Source of the DNA: CAMLHP01 sp035712285
Lineage (GTDB): Bacteria; Gemmatimonadota; Gemmatimonadetes; Gemmatimonadales; GWC2-71-9
Length of the DNA: 64,000 bases
Assembly: GCA_035712285.1 (NCBI GenBank)
Contig: DASTBA010000084.1
Span: 1 to 64,000 of the forward strand
Direction of reading: 5' to 3'
Shown piece by piece: positions 1 through 8,780 of this stretch. How positions within the stretch are numbered: position 1 is the stretch's first letter; the number at the start of each line of letters is the position of its first letter. The notes below the pieces were generated by a model. That model was not told the DNA's origin and did no database searches. It was given only the letters and a program-made list of their open reading frames with translations. A program made the position numbers and the translations under genes.

Positions 1-419
1 ACGACACCCAGCAGCAGCGCGGCGACGGTGGCGGCAGCAAGCACCGGCCAGCCGGCGGCGCGGATCGCCTCGACCGTTGCATCGGCCGCCAGGACCGTAC
101 CGGTCAGGAGCAGCAGCGCCAGCAGCCAGTGCAGTGGCTGGGCGGTCCACCGCAGGGCCAGGGGAAGTGCCGCGATGGCAGCGATGAGGCCGGCCAGTGC
201 CATGCCACCATCAATGCCGCGTGTCAGACCCGGCAGTGATGCGAGAGCGACCGCCTGGATGGGCGTTACCGGATGCAGGCCGGCGGCGACACGCACGCTG
301 GCCAGGCTGAAGCCCAGCATGACGACGGCAAAGGCCAGCATGCGGGCCTGGCGCGCGGGGGCAAGCGCCGCCGCCGCGCCGAGCAGGACCAGCGCCGGGG
401 CCTCGGGAGGGAGCTGCAT
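1..419 (-). CDS. Membrane protein, N-terminal part (gene runs off the left edge)
   Basis: An open minus-strand frame begins at ATG 419 (MQLPPEAPAL) and stays open for 139 codons to the edge. The product is very hydrophobic: four or five Ala/Leu/Val-rich stretches of 15-20 residues, separated by short loops with single Arg or Asp residues, which suggests a polytopic inner-membrane protein. No catalytic motif is visible in this part. It lies 92 nt downstream of a PEP-CTERM gene on the same strand, with a hairpin between. An exosortase or exosortase-associated membrane protein is therefore conceivable, but that is guilt by association only. Confidence 0.6.
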   Translation of the reverse strand, partial: MQLPPEAPALVLLGAAAALAPARQARMLAFAVVMLGFSLASVRVAAGLHPVTPIQAVALASLPGLTRGIDGGMALAGLIAAIAALPLALRWTAQPLHWLLALLLLTGTVLAADATVEAIRAAGWPVLAAATVAALLLGV

Positions 420-463
420 GGCAGGGTGTAGAATAGCCGGATTCGCCCCGGCCGGAAACGAAC

Positions 464-488
464 GCGCCTCCCTGACCGCTGGAGGCGC
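464..488 (-). terminator. Hairpin terminator after the PEP-CTERM gene
   Basis: An 8-bp perfect inverted repeat (GCGCCTCC / GGAGGCGC) with a 9-nt loop lies just past the PEP-CTERM stop. On the minus strand it is followed by a T-containing tail (GTTCGTTTCC). It would end the 512-1030 transcript. Confidence 0.55.
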
Positions 489-511
489 TTCGCCATGTCA
501 CGGTGACCGAT

Positions 512-1030
512 TCAGCGGGAGCGGCGGCGGCGCAGCAGCGACGCGCCACCCATGCCGGCGAGCCCGGTGGCCAGGAGTGCCATCGAGACCGGCTCCGGCG
601 TGGTGGTCGTCGGAAGATCGCCACCCGGACCGAACGTCGGCGTGTTCGATGTCGGGACAATCGGTCCGCCTGGCCCTGGCGGAGTTCCGCCGGTGGGGCC
701 AGTTGGCCCCGGCGGATTGAACTGTGTCTGCGGCGGAATGTAGAGACCGGGATCGGACTGGTGCGGGCTCCCGATGGTCGGCGTGTGGCCGCCGCCGAAC
801 ACGAATATCGATGCCAGGCCCAGCGCGGCGCCGCCGGCGAGCAGCGCGAGCGGCGGCGTCTTCACGCTGTCCCGCTCGACCCGCTGGCCCTGCTGTGTAG
901 CGGCGGCCTGATGCGCCTTGGCGGTGTAGGTACCGTCCGGATGAACCGGCACGCGCACCCCCTCCGCTTGCGCCGGCTGTGCCACGGCGAGGGCCAGGCC
1001 CAGGAGGGCCATCGGGAGACGAACGCGCAT
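512..1030 (-). CDS. PEP-CTERM sorting domain protein
   Basis: This 172-aa secreted protein starts at ATG 1030 (MRVRLPMALLGLALA) with a Sec-type signal peptide ending near AQPAQA. A second hydrophobic stretch (LALLAGGAALGLASIFVF) follows at about residues 60-80. The middle is rich in Gly, Pro and Thr and looks disordered. The C terminus is a textbook PEP-CTERM signal: the PEP motif (TTTPEPVSMALL), a short hydrophobic helix, then an Arg-rich tail (LRRRRSR). In this family the tail is recognised and cleaved by an exosortase and the protein is sent to the envelope or extracellular polymer. The function of the mature part cannot be told from sequence. Confidence 0.85.
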   Translation of the reverse strand: MRVRLPMALLGLALAVAQPAQAEGVRVPVHPDGTYTAKAHQAAATQQGQRVERDSVKTPPLALLAGGAALGLASIFVFGGGHTPTIGSPHQSDPGLYIPPQTQFNPPGPTGPTGGTPPGPGGPIVPTSNTPTFGPGGDLPTTTTPEPVSMALLATGLAGMGGASLLRRRRSR

Positions 1031-1247
1031 CGGTGACTCGTGGTTGAGGTCGCCACCGAAAGAGGCAACCACCGGGCCACATCGGTGCCGCACGTCCAAC
1101 TGTTTGGCCGGTCACACGTTGGCTACGAGGAATGAATTGATTTCGGGAGGGATGGCGGGCCGGGCGATGTGGCGCCGCCTCGCCAGCAGGCCGGGATCGT
1201 AGGGTGGATGCCGCAAACCTGGAGGGTACTGCACGAACCTGCACCGA

Positions 1248-1320
1248 TGGAGCGGACCGGGATCGAACCGGCGACCCCCTGCTTGCAAAGCAGGTGCTCT
1301 CCCAGCTGAGCTACCGCCCC
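1248..1320 (-). tRNA. tRNA-Ala (anticodon UGC)
   Basis: The minus strand folds as a complete 73-nt cloverleaf. The acceptor stem GGGGCGG pairs with CCGCTCC (one G-U). The D arm is AGCTCAGCTGGGAGAGC. The anticodon stem CCTGC/GCAGG encloses the loop TTTGCAA, so the anticodon is TGC. The T arm contains GGTTCGATCC and the discriminator base is A. The 3' CCA is not encoded. Confidence 0.96.
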
Positions 1321-1329
1321 CGACGCGGC

Positions 1330-1360
1330 CAAACCTAACGGCACCGGCCGGATGCCTCAA
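1330..1360 (-). promoter_or_regulatory. Promoter of tRNA-Ala
   Basis: On the minus strand, TTGAGG (1360-1355) is followed after 17 nt by TAGGTT (1337-1332), extended to TAGGTTTG. Transcription would start about 5 nt before the tRNA 5' end. The -35 box overlaps the nirK stop codon. The layout matches the other promoters seen in this window. Confidence 0.6.
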
Positions 1361-2394
1361 TGACTCATGGTGCCCCGGACATCCCCCGCCTTGAACATCC
1401 CGACCGCACCCTTGGTCGCATCCGCGAATGCGTGCGACACGAACGGATAGATGCCCGCCTCGGCGAGGTGCGTTTCGAAAATCATCCCGCCGCCCACCGG
1501 CACGGAGAACGTCTGCACGCCACGGAGCGGCGTATCCGTGGCGTCAAGGAAGACACGATCGAAGATCGCCCCGACCACGTGAAACGCCGAGACGCGGTTC
1601 GGGCCGGCGTTCACCAGGTAGATCCGGAGCGGCTGGTTGACCTTCACCTCCAGCGGATGAGTTGCGTACTGGTTGGCCACGCCGTTGAACACGACATAGT
1701 TCGGCGCCAGATCCAGCATGTGCTGCCAGTCGAGCGACGACACCGAATCGGGTCCGTGCCTGGGGCCCAGGTAGAACTCGCTCTGCACCAGCACGATCTC
1801 CTTGGCCGGCGGCCGCGGCCGCACCGGATCCACGATGAGGGCTCCGTACATGCCGTTCGCGATGTGCGCCGCCACCGGCGCCGTGCCGCAGTGATACAGG
1901 AAGGCACCCGGCACCCGGGCCACGAATCGGTACTGGAGCGAGTCGTTCGGGAGGACGTTCACATAGGCGCGGCTCGGGGCAATCTCGGCCGCGTGGAAAT
2001 CCATCGAGTGCGGGATCGGCGCCTTGTTGACGATGGTGAAGTCCACGGTGTCGCCGACCGTCACCCGGAGCATCGGGCCCGGGACCTGCCCGTTGAATGT
2101 CCAGGCGTCGTATGGGCGGCCCTGCGAGATCAGGTGAATGGCGTGCCGCGTCTCGAACCGGATGGAGCGATGCCGGGTAGTGGAACGGGGTGGCGCGTCT
2201 GCGGTGTGCTCCACCGGCTCGGAGGGCGTGCCCACCGCCGCCTCTCCGTGGGACATGGCGGCAGGCGGATGCTCGATGGCCGGCGGCGCCTGCCCCGCAG
2301 CCGCTGGCGCCTGCCTCGCCGGCTGCTTCCCGCTGCCACCGGGGCGGCATGCGGCAAGCCCTGCCAATGCACAGAAGATGAGTCGGAATTGCAC
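1357..2394 (-). CDS. nirK: Copper-containing nitrite reductase (NirK/AniA type), lipoprotein
   Basis: This enzyme reduces nitrite to nitric oxide in the periplasm. The 345-aa product has two cupredoxin domains. Type 1 copper ligands are His in PIPHSMDFH, Cys and His in YHCGTAPVAAH, and Met in NGMYG. Type 2 ligands are the second His of HSMDFH, the His of YHC, and the His of PFVSHAF. The catalytic Asp (MDFH) and His (AFHVVGAIFD, as in AniA) are present, so the active site looks complete. The start is taken as GTG 2394, preceded by GGAGG. It gives a lipoprotein signal with lipobox LAAC and a Pro/Ala-rich tether before the domains. It lies downstream of the hem cluster on the same strand but 100 nt from hemF, so it may be separately transcribed. 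Electron donor candidates in the window are the cupredoxin at 14.2 kb and cytochromes of ACIII. Confidence 0.88.
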   Translation of the reverse strand: MQFRLIFCALAGLAACRPGGSGKQPARQAPAAAGQAPPAIEHPPAAMSHGEAAVGTPSEPVEHTADAPPRSTTRHRSIRFETRHAIHLISQGRPYDAWTFNGQVPGPMLRVTVGDTVDFTIVNKAPIPHSMDFHAAEIAPSRAYVNVLPNDSLQYRFVARVPGAFLYHCGTAPVAAHIANGMYGALIVDPVRPRPPAKEIVLVQSEFYLGPRHGPDSVSSLDWQHMLDLAPNYVVFNGVANQYATHPLEVKVNQPLRIYLVNAGPNRVSAFHVVGAIFDRVFLDATDTPLRGVQTFSVPVGGGMIFETHLAEAGIYPFVSHAFADATKGAVGMFKAGDVRGTMSH

Positions 2395-2494
2395 AGCGCC
2401 TCCGGCGAGGGAAATCAGGCGGGGCTCCGGTCTCCAACACTCGGCCCATCGGCGGTACGGCGCAAGCCGTGCGACGCGCCGGGCGCCATGGCAA

Positions 2495-3421
2495 TCAGCC
2501 GGTGCCCAGGTCCGCCCACACCCGCGGGGCCAGCATCTCCGCGAGCCGGGCGCCGGGAGAACCGGCCGCAAATTCCGGCTCCGCCGGCCAGGCCGCGAGC
2601 GGCGGCAGGCTCATCAGGATACTGTCGATCCGGGCCCCGGTGCGGAGGCCGAACAGCGTGCCGCGGTCATGCAGCAGGTTGAACTCGGCGTAGCGCCCGC
2701 GGCGGAAGAGCTGCAGCGCGCGGTCCGACTCGTCCCACGGTTCGTCGCGGCGCCGCTGCACGATGGGGCGATAGGCCGCGTCCAGGACATGTCCCACGTC
2801 ATCCACGAACGCATGGAGCGCGGGCGCCGGCATTCCTTCCGCTTCCGCCCGCAGGTGGTCGAAGAAGATGCCACCGACGCCGCGGGGCTCGTGCCCGCGA
2901 TGCGCATTGACGAAGTACTCGTCGCAGGCCTGCTTGAAGCGCGGGTAGAACGAGGCGGCGTGGCGGTTGCAGAGATCGCGCAGCACCGTGTGGAAATGCC
3001 GGGCGTCGCTTGCATGGGGCCACGTCGGCGTGAGGTCGGTGCCGCCGCCGTACCAGCAGTCCATCAGCGTACCATCGGCACCCAGCAGCTCGAAATAGCG
3101 CACGTTCAGGTGCACCGTGGGCACCCGCGGACTCCACGGATGCGCCACCAGACTGAGCCCGGTGGCAAAGAAGTGAGTCGCGCCGCCGACGCTGCTGGCC
3201 AGCACCCGTGCCAGCTCCGCGGTCAGCTCTCCATGAACGGCAGACCGATTGATGCCGGCCTTCTCGAAGAGACCGCCGGTGAAGCGGCATGCCACCCCTC
3301 CACCACCACCCGGACGCTCCCAGGGCGTGGACTCCACCCGGCCCGCGCCATCCAGGGTCGTGAACAACTCCACCGCGGCGGTGTGCAGGCCGGTCACCCA
3401 GTCGCGGGCGGCGTCACTCAT
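2495..3421 (-). CDS. hemF: Oxygen-dependent coproporphyrinogen-III oxidase
   Basis: HemF oxidatively decarboxylates coproporphyrinogen III to protoporphyrinogen IX using O2 in the cytoplasm. The 308-aa protein is of normal length and carries the family motifs GGGGGVACRF, NRSAVHGEL, VHLNVRYFEL, YGGGTDLTP and FNLLHDRGTLFGL. It is the last gene of the hem cluster, and its ATG overlaps the hemE stop as ATGA. Having HemF rather than the oxygen-independent HemN argues that the organism can make heme under oxygen. Confidence 0.95.
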   Translation of the reverse strand: MSDAARDWVTGLHTAAVELFTTLDGAGRVESTPWERPGGGGGVACRFTGGLFEKAGINRSAVHGELTAELARVLASSVGGATHFFATGLSLVAHPWSPRVPTVHLNVRYFELLGADGTLMDCWYGGGTDLTPTWPHASDARHFHTVLRDLCNRHAASFYPRFKQACDEYFVNAHRGHEPRGVGGIFFDHLRAEAEGMPAPALHAFVDDVGHVLDAAYRPIVQRRRDEPWDESDRALQLFRRGRYAEFNLLHDRGTLFGLRTGARIDSILMSLPPLAAWPAEPEFAAGSPGARLAEMLAPRVWADLGTG

Positions 3422-4470
3422 CGGCCCGGCGCTCCGGCCGCTGCCGGTGTCCGGGTGGTGCGCCTCACCGCTTCGACAAAGGCCCGTGCGTGGTCAGGCG
3501 GAGTATCCGGAAGAATGCCATGGCCGAGATTGGCGATGTGCGGCGCGTCAGCGAATGTGCGCAGCATCGCTTCCGTCCGCCGCTCGATTTCCGCAACCGG
3601 CGCGTAGAGTGCGGATGGATCCAGGTTGCCCTGGCGGCAGAGCGGGCGGCCGGACGGAGACTTCAGCAGAGGGGGCTGCTCGGTCTGCCAGTCCACACCG
3701 GCGACGTCGGCACCCGTCACCCGCATGGTTTCGCCGAGGAGTGCGCCCGCACCCGGCGTGAACACGATGACCGGCACACCAGCTCCGCGCGCATGTGCCG
3801 CAGCGCGCGCCAGTGCCGGCAGCACGAACCGGCGGTACTCCGCCGGCGCCACCGCGCCGGCCCACGACTCGAACAGCTGCACCACGCTCGCCCCAGCCTT
3901 CGCCTGCTCCACGAGATGCGTTCCCACGGCGTCGGCCAGCATCTCGAGAAGCGCCACGGCGGATGCCGGATCCTCGGCCAGCAATCGTCTCACGCGGGCG
4001 AATTGCCGGCTGCCCCCGCCCTCGACCATGTAGGCGAGCAGCGTCCACGGGCCACCGGCAAAGCCGATGACCGGCACTTGTCCCTGAAGCTCCCGGACCG
4101 TGAGACGGATCGCCTCGTACACGTACGTGAGCGCGGATGGATCGAACGGCCGGAGGCGCCGGTCACCCACGCCGGCGAGCGGCTCGGGAAACCTCGGGCC
4201 GGAGCCTTCCTCGATGACCAGCTGGAGGCCAAGGGATTCGGGAATGACGAGGATATCACTGAAGATGATGGCGGCATCCACACCGACGCTCTGTACCGGC
4301 TGGATCGTGACCTCGGCCGCGAGTTCCGGTGTCCGCACCATCGTGAGAAAATCATGGCGCGCGCGCACGGCCCGGTACTCGGGCAGATAGCGTCCGGCCT
4401 GGCGCATCATCCACACCGGGGGCCGGGGAACCGGTTCGCCCCTGATGGTACGAAGCAGGAGGTCGTTCAT
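3418..4470 (-). CDS. hemE: Uroporphyrinogen decarboxylase
   Basis: HemE removes the four acetate carboxyls of uroporphyrinogen III to give coproporphyrinogen III. The start is ATG 4470 (MNDLLLRTIRGEP), which overlaps the hemD stop as ATGA; upstream codons in the frame look non-coding. The 350-aa product has the signature RQAGRYLPEYR near residue 22, the substrate-binding FSDIL segment, and IGFAGGPWTLLAYMVEGGG. The C-terminal NLGHGILPDTP segment is also typical. Confidence 0.96.
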   Translation of the reverse strand: MNDLLLRTIRGEPVPRPPVWMMRQAGRYLPEYRAVRARHDFLTMVRTPELAAEVTIQPVQSVGVDAAIIFSDILVIPESLGLQLVIEEGSGPRFPEPLAGVGDRRLRPFDPSALTYVYEAIRLTVRELQGQVPVIGFAGGPWTLLAYMVEGGGSRQFARVRRLLAEDPASAVALLEMLADAVGTHLVEQAKAGASVVQLFESWAGAVAPAEYRRFVLPALARAAAHARGAGVPVIVFTPGAGALLGETMRVTGADVAGVDWQTEQPPLLKSPSGRPLCRQGNLDPSALYAPVAEIERRTEAMLRTFADAPHIANLGHGILPDTPPDHARAFVEAVRRTTRTPAAAGAPGR

Positions 4471-5213
4471 GTTCGATGCGAGACCGGGAAGACGTTGAGT
4501 ACCCCGTGCAGTGCCTGCAAGAGCGATGGGACCGTGGGCTCGAGCGACACCGCGGCTGGAGACCATCCGGCGGCCTGCGCCGCCGCCGCGGTGATCGGTC
4601 CGAGCGTGACCAGCAGGGGCCGTTGTCCCGGCGTGACGGCGCCGGCCAGCGCCTCCACCACGGCGCCGCTTCCGGCAACGAGCACATCCCCGCTGGCGGC
4701 GGCGTGCCGGAGGGCGGCCGCGCCGGCCACGACGGCCCGATAGCACGCCAGCTCATCCACCAGCACCCCGGCGGCGCGAAGGGCGCGCGGCAGCTCGGTC
4801 CGGTGCCGCTCCCCGCAGGGGAAGAGCACGGGGCCGCGCACACCGGCCTGCAGCATCATCCGGGCAAGCTCGGCGGCCGACCCGTCAGGAGCGGGCGATT
4901 CGACGCAGTGGAGCGGCGTGAACCGGCGAAGTTCGGTCACCGATCCGGGCCCGGTCACCCACACCGCCGGCGGCCTGATGCCGGCCCGTGCGACGGCAGC
5001 GGCGAACAGCGACGCGGCGTGCCGCGACGTAATGGCAACCGATCCGTAACTCCCCAGCCGCGCAACGGCGGCCACGAGGGCCTGTCCGCCATCGGGCTCC
5101 TCGAATTCGAGAAGCGGCAGGTGCACCCAGTCGGCACCGAGCTTCCCGAGCGACTGGTCGAGGCCATCGAGCGTGCCGCGGCTCAGCGTGATCACCAGTC
5201 GCGGAATGCTCAT
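4467..5213 (-). CDS. hemD: Uroporphyrinogen-III synthase
   Basis: HemD closes hydroxymethylbilane and inverts ring D to form uroporphyrinogen III. The 248-aa sequence is divergent, as usual for this family, but shows the two-domain pattern: AITSRHAASLFAAA in the first half, then VLFPCGERHRTELPRALRAAG and LVTLGPITAAAAQAAGW in the second. It is joined to hemC before it and hemE after it by ATGA overlaps. Placement exactly between hemC and hemE supports the call. Confidence 0.9.
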   Translation of the reverse strand: MSIPRLVITLSRGTLDGLDQSLGKLGADWVHLPLLEFEEPDGGQALVAAVARLGSYGSVAITSRHAASLFAAAVARAGIRPPAVWVTGPGSVTELRRFTPLHCVESPAPDGSAAELARMMLQAGVRGPVLFPCGERHRTELPRALRAAGVLVDELACYRAVVAGAAALRHAAASGDVLVAGSGAVVEALAGAVTPGQRPLLVTLGPITAAAAQAAGWSPAAVSLEPTVPSLLQALHGVLNVFPVSHRT

Positions 5214-6154
5214 GATGGCATCCCGAACGGTGCGCGTGACGCCTCCACCAGCTCTCCGGCGCCGCGCGCCATGAGCCGGCCGGCCACTTCGCGTCCCGCG
5301 GCGGCCGCATCGTCCAACGGGTCCACGACCGCCGTTTCCTCGATCAGCTGCCGCCCATCGAGCGACAACACCCGCGCGCGCAGATACAGGGTGCCGCCCG
5401 CCTCCTCGGCGATGGCGGCAATCGGCGCATGACAGCCGCCTTCCAGCGTCGCAAGCACGGCCCGCTCGGCCGCCACCGCTCGCGCGATATCGGGACGATC
5501 CAGCGCGCGCGCCAGTGCGGCACGGAGCGCGGAATCCTCCCCCCGCGCGGTCACGGCGAGCGCACCCTGCCCCGGCGCCGGCAGCATGAGATCGAGCGGG
5601 AGCCGCTCCGTGATCCGGGTGGTGAGGTCCAGTCGCTCGAGGCCGGCCGCCGCGAGCACGATCGCTGCCCAGGACGGCATTGCATCGAGCCGGCCGATCC
5701 GGGTCTCGACGTTGCCGCGCAGATCCGGCACGGTCAGATCGGGACGGGCGTGCAGCAGCTGCGCCCGCCGACGCAGACTGCTGGTGGCAACGATGGAGCC
5801 GGCCGGCAGGTCCCGCAGCGCCAGGCTGCTCCGCCCCACCAGCGCGTCCCGCGGGTCGGCCCGTCCCGGAACCGCGACGAGCGCCACCCCTTCCGGGAGC
5901 GTTGTCGGCAGGTCCTTGAGCGAATGCACGGCCAGATCGATGCGGCCGTCCAGCAGCGCCTCGTCAAGCTGGCGCGTGAAGAGGGCGCGATCCCCGATCC
6001 GCGGCAGCGGCACGTCGGTGACGAGATCGCCGGTGGTGCGGATCGGTACCGGCTCGCTCTCGATGCCCGCCGTCCGCAGGAGCTCGGCCACATGCGCGGT
6101 CTGCCAGCGAGCCAGGCGGCTGGCCCGCGTCCCGATGCGCACGGGGCCCGTCAT
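5210..6154 (-). CDS. hemC: Hydroxymethylbilane synthase (porphobilinogen deaminase)
   Basis: HemC polymerises four porphobilinogen molecules into hydroxymethylbilane on a covalent dipyrromethane cofactor. The 314-aa product shows IGTRASRLARWQ at the N terminus, the catalytic region DLAVHSLKDLPT, ATSSLRRRAQLL, and RGNVETRIGRLD. The cofactor-attaching Cys is in LEGGCHAPIAA near residue 240. Start and stop overlap the hemY stop and hemD start by 4 nt each. Confidence 0.97.
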   Translation of the reverse strand: MTGPVRIGTRASRLARWQTAHVAELLRTAGIESEPVPIRTTGDLVTDVPLPRIGDRALFTRQLDEALLDGRIDLAVHSLKDLPTTLPEGVALVAVPGRADPRDALVGRSSLALRDLPAGSIVATSSLRRRAQLLHARPDLTVPDLRGNVETRIGRLDAMPSWAAIVLAAAGLERLDLTTRITERLPLDLMLPAPGQGALAVTARGEDSALRAALARALDRPDIARAVAAERAVLATLEGGCHAPIAAIAEEAGGTLYLRARVLSLDGRQLIEETAVVDPLDDAAAAGREVAGRLMARGAGELVEASRAPFGMPS

Positions 6155-7494
6155 GCGGCCACCATCGCGCCGGTCCGCGCCGCTGCCGCAAGGCCACTCT
6201 CGAGGGCGTTCGTCACCCCGGTACCGCGCTGCCAGGCACCGGCCAGCACCAGCCCGGGAAAATCATGCTCGACCTGGGCTGCCGTCCGCAGCCGTTCCGC
6301 GTGCTCCAGGTCCGGCTGCGGGATCCCCAGCGGAAAGCGGGTCGCGCACGCCAGCCGCGGAGCTCCCCGGATGCCAAGCAACGGGGTGAGTTCCCGGATG
6401 GCGGTGGCGACGATCGCATCGGGATCCTGCGAGACGATCTCCGGCCGGCGGATGCCGCCCAGAAATGCGGTGAGGAGAACATGATCCGGCGGCGCGCGGT
6501 GCCCATGCACGGCGGACGAGTATGCGACGCCGAGCAGCGCCAGGCCTTCCTCGTGCGGAACGAGAAACCCGAGGCCGCCGGGCTCGCGCTTCAGGGCGCG
6601 CCGCGCGTAACCCAGCGCGACGGTTGCCACCGGCGCATGCGGCAGCTGGGTGAGGCGACCCCAGTCCGGTGGCAGCGCCGCAGCTCGCAGGATTCCCTTC
6701 AGGGCATGGGGAGGCACGGCCAGCACGACGGCATCGGTGCTGATTCGCAACCCGGAGTCGGACTCGACGCGCCAGCCGCCGCCGTCCGCCACGACGCCGG
6801 TGACCTTCGCCGGGCACTGAACCGGGCGGGCAAGGCGGGAGCACAGTCCGGTCACCAGGTCCGACATGCCGTCGGGGAAGCTCCACAGGCCGGCGGGCGG
6901 GCGCCGCGCCGCGAGCTGGGACCGGATGAGCGACGGGTACTGGCGGTCAGCCGCGTAGAGCCGCGGGAATGCATGTTCAGCGGAGAGTGTGTCGGGATCG
7001 CCGGCATAGATGCCGGCCTGGAACGCATCGCCCAATACAGCCAGCGCCTCGGTCCCGAAGCGGCGCCGCACCAGTGCCGCATAGGAGCGCTCGCTGGTGG
7101 CCGGCCGCCGCGGCACCAGCGCCTCGGAGAGGAACCGGAGCTTGCCTCGCCCGCTGAGGAGGCCGGAGCGCAGGAACTCCCCCGGACTGCGCGGCACCTC
7201 GGCGAGGCCACCGCGATGCACCACCCAGCGTCGCCGCGCGGCCGGTGCGGCTTCGATGCGCCGGTTCCAGACCCCGGACACCTCGAGCAATTCCATCACG
7301 GCGGCGCCCGGTGTCGTCATCGTGGCGGGCCCCCGTTCGACCAGGAATCCGTCGCACCACGCACTCGCCACCATCCCGCCCGGCGCCTCTGCAGCCTCGA
7401 TCACCTGGACCTGTGCACCGGCCTGCTGAAGGGAGACCGCCGCAGCGAGCCCGCTCAGGCCGGCCCCGACGACGACCACGTCCGGGGAGATCAC
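6151..7494 (-). CDS. hemY: Protoporphyrinogen oxidase (FAD-dependent, HemY type)
   Basis: This FAD enzyme oxidises protoporphyrinogen IX to protoporphyrin IX with O2. The start is GTG 7494, overlapping the hemL stop as GTGA and giving an N terminus (VISPDVVVVGAGLSGLAA) with the dinucleotide-binding GxGxxG. Length is 447 aa. Other landmarks are IEAAEAPGGM, RGPATMTTPG, and a C-terminal FAD segment LVLAGAWQRGTGVTNALESG. Related enzymes of the coproporphyrin branch oxidise coproporphyrinogen instead. HemF in the same cluster favours the protoporphyrin branch here. Confidence 0.9.
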   Translation of the reverse strand: MISPDVVVVGAGLSGLAAAVSLQQAGAQVQVIEAAEAPGGMVASAWCDGFLVERGPATMTTPGAAVMELLEVSGVWNRRIEAAPAARRRWVVHRGGLAEVPRSPGEFLRSGLLSGRGKLRFLSEALVPRRPATSERSYAALVRRRFGTEALAVLGDAFQAGIYAGDPDTLSAEHAFPRLYAADRQYPSLIRSQLAARRPPAGLWSFPDGMSDLVTGLCSRLARPVQCPAKVTGVVADGGGWRVESDSGLRISTDAVVLAVPPHALKGILRAAALPPDWGRLTQLPHAPVATVALGYARRALKREPGGLGFLVPHEEGLALLGVAYSSAVHGHRAPPDHVLLTAFLGGIRRPEIVSQDPDAIVATAIRELTPLLGIRGAPRLACATRFPLGIPQPDLEHAERLRTAAQVEHDFPGLVLAGAWQRGTGVTNALESGLAAAARTGAMVAA

Positions 7495-8780
7495 TGCAAG
7501 GCGATCCGCACGGCGCGCCGGAAGTGCTCGAGCTCCGCGTCGCCATGCACCGTGGATGCGAACCAGGCCTCGAAGGGTGACGGCGGGAGATAGACGCCGG
7601 CGTCGAGCATGGCGTGGAAGAAGCGCGCATAGGCCGCGCGCGAGGCCGCCTGCACATCGGCGAAGTTCCGGACCGGAGTCTCGCAGAAAAACGGCGTGAA
7701 CATGGTGCCGGCCCGTTGCACCGTCAGCGGTACGCCCCGCTCGTGCGCCACCTCCACAAGCACCGCGCACGCCGCGCTGGCCCACTGCTCCGCTCCGGCC
7801 CAGGCGCCCGGCTCCGCCGAGATGTCGAGTGTCGCGAGCCCCGCGGCCATCGCCACCGGATTCCCCGAGAGGGTTCCGGCCTGGTAGACCGGCCCGGCAG
7901 GAGCGACCAGCTCCATGATCTCGCGGCGCCCGCCGTAGGCCGCCGCGGGAAACCCACCGCCGATCACCTTGCCGACCGTCGTGAGATCGGGCACCACGCC
8001 GAACCGGCCCTGTGCACCGCGCGGATGCACTCTCCAGCCGGTCATGACTTCGTCGAACACCAGCAATGCACCGGCCCGGCGGGTGATGCGGCGCAACCCG
8101 TCCAGGAACCCCGGGTCGGGAGGCACCACGCCCATGTTCCCCGCCACCGGCTCCACCAGTACCGCCGCGACCCGGTCTCCCGAGGACGCGAAGAGCGCTT
8201 CCATCGCCGTGAGCGCATTGAACGGAACAACCCAGGTATCCGCCGCCGCGCCCGCGGTCACGCCGGGGCTGTCAGGCAGCGAGAGCGACGCCACGCCGGA
8301 GCCCGCCGCGACGAGAAGCGCGTCACCGTGGCCGTGATAGCATCCCTCGAATTTCACGATACCGTTCCGCCCGGTGGCTGCGCGGGCCACGCGAACGGCA
8401 CTCATCACCGCCTCGGTCCCGCTGCTGACGAAGCGCACCAGCTCCATCGAGGGCATCGTGTCGCGGATCCGTTCGGCCAGCTCGACTTCAAGCTCGTGCG
8501 GCGCGCCGAACGAGCTTCCGCGATCCACCGCCGCGCGCACCCGCTCGATCACCCTCGGATGGGCGTGGCCGGCCAGCAGGGGGCCCCACGAGAGCACCAG
8601 GTCGAGCAGGCGGTTCCCGTCCACGTCGGTGAGCCACGCCCCCTCGCCGCGTGCGAGGAATCGTGGCGCGCCGCCAACCGCCCCGAAGGCTCGCACCGGG
8701 CTGCTGACACCGCCCGGCAAGATCCGCCGCGCCCGCTCGAACAGCTCGACGCTCCGGCTGGCGCCCGTTGCGGCCGTCAC
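7491..8780 (-). CDS. hemL: Glutamate-1-semialdehyde 2,1-aminomutase
   Basis: HemL converts glutamate-1-semialdehyde to 5-aminolevulinate with PLP. Family motifs are LPGGVSSPVRAF, SWGPLLAGHAHP, RFVSSGTEAVMSA, FEGCYHGHGDALL, LVFDEVMTGWRV and the PLP-lysine segment TTVGKVIGGGFP. I chose GTG 8780 because it makes the GTGA overlap with hemB that recurs through this cluster and gives the usual N-terminal length (429 aa). ATG 8798, six codons upstream, is an alternative. The enzyme implies the C5 (glutamyl-tRNA) route to ALA, although hemA is not in the window. Confidence 0.95.
   Translation of the reverse strand: MTAATGASRSVELFERARRILPGGVSSPVRAFGAVGGAPRFLARGEGAWLTDVDGNRLLDLVLSWGPLLAGHAHPRVIERVRAAVDRGSSFGAPHELEVELAERIRDTMPSMELVRFVSSGTEAVMSAVRVARAATGRNGIVKFEGCYHGHGDALLVAAGSGVASLSLPDSPGVTAGAAADTWVVPFNALTAMEALFASSGDRVAAVLVEPVAGNMGVVPPDPGFLDGLRRITRRAGALLVFDEVMTGWRVHPRGAQGRFGVVPDLTTVGKVIGGGFPAAAYGGRREIMELVAPAGPVYQAGTLSGNPVAMAAGLATLDISAEPGAWAGAEQWASAACAVLVEVAHERGVPLTVQRAGTMFTPFFCETPVRNFADVQAASRAAYARFFHAMLDAGVYLPPSPFEAWFASTVHGDAELEHFRRAVRIALQ

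Noticed and set aside
28..720. A 230-codon plus-strand frame at the left edge
   Set aside because: It is Ala/Arg/Ser-rich and opposite two better minus-strand genes, one with a signal peptide and PEP-CTERM tail.
1112..1360. Small minus-strand frames covering the tRNA-Ala region
   Set aside because: They overlap a complete tRNA gene and show no protein features.
1357..2394. Suspicion that NirK lacks its catalytic His because the GGH of the classical enzyme reads GAI here
   Set aside because: The catalytic His is the one in AFHVVG, aligned to PHLIG, and it is present, as in AniA-type enzymes.
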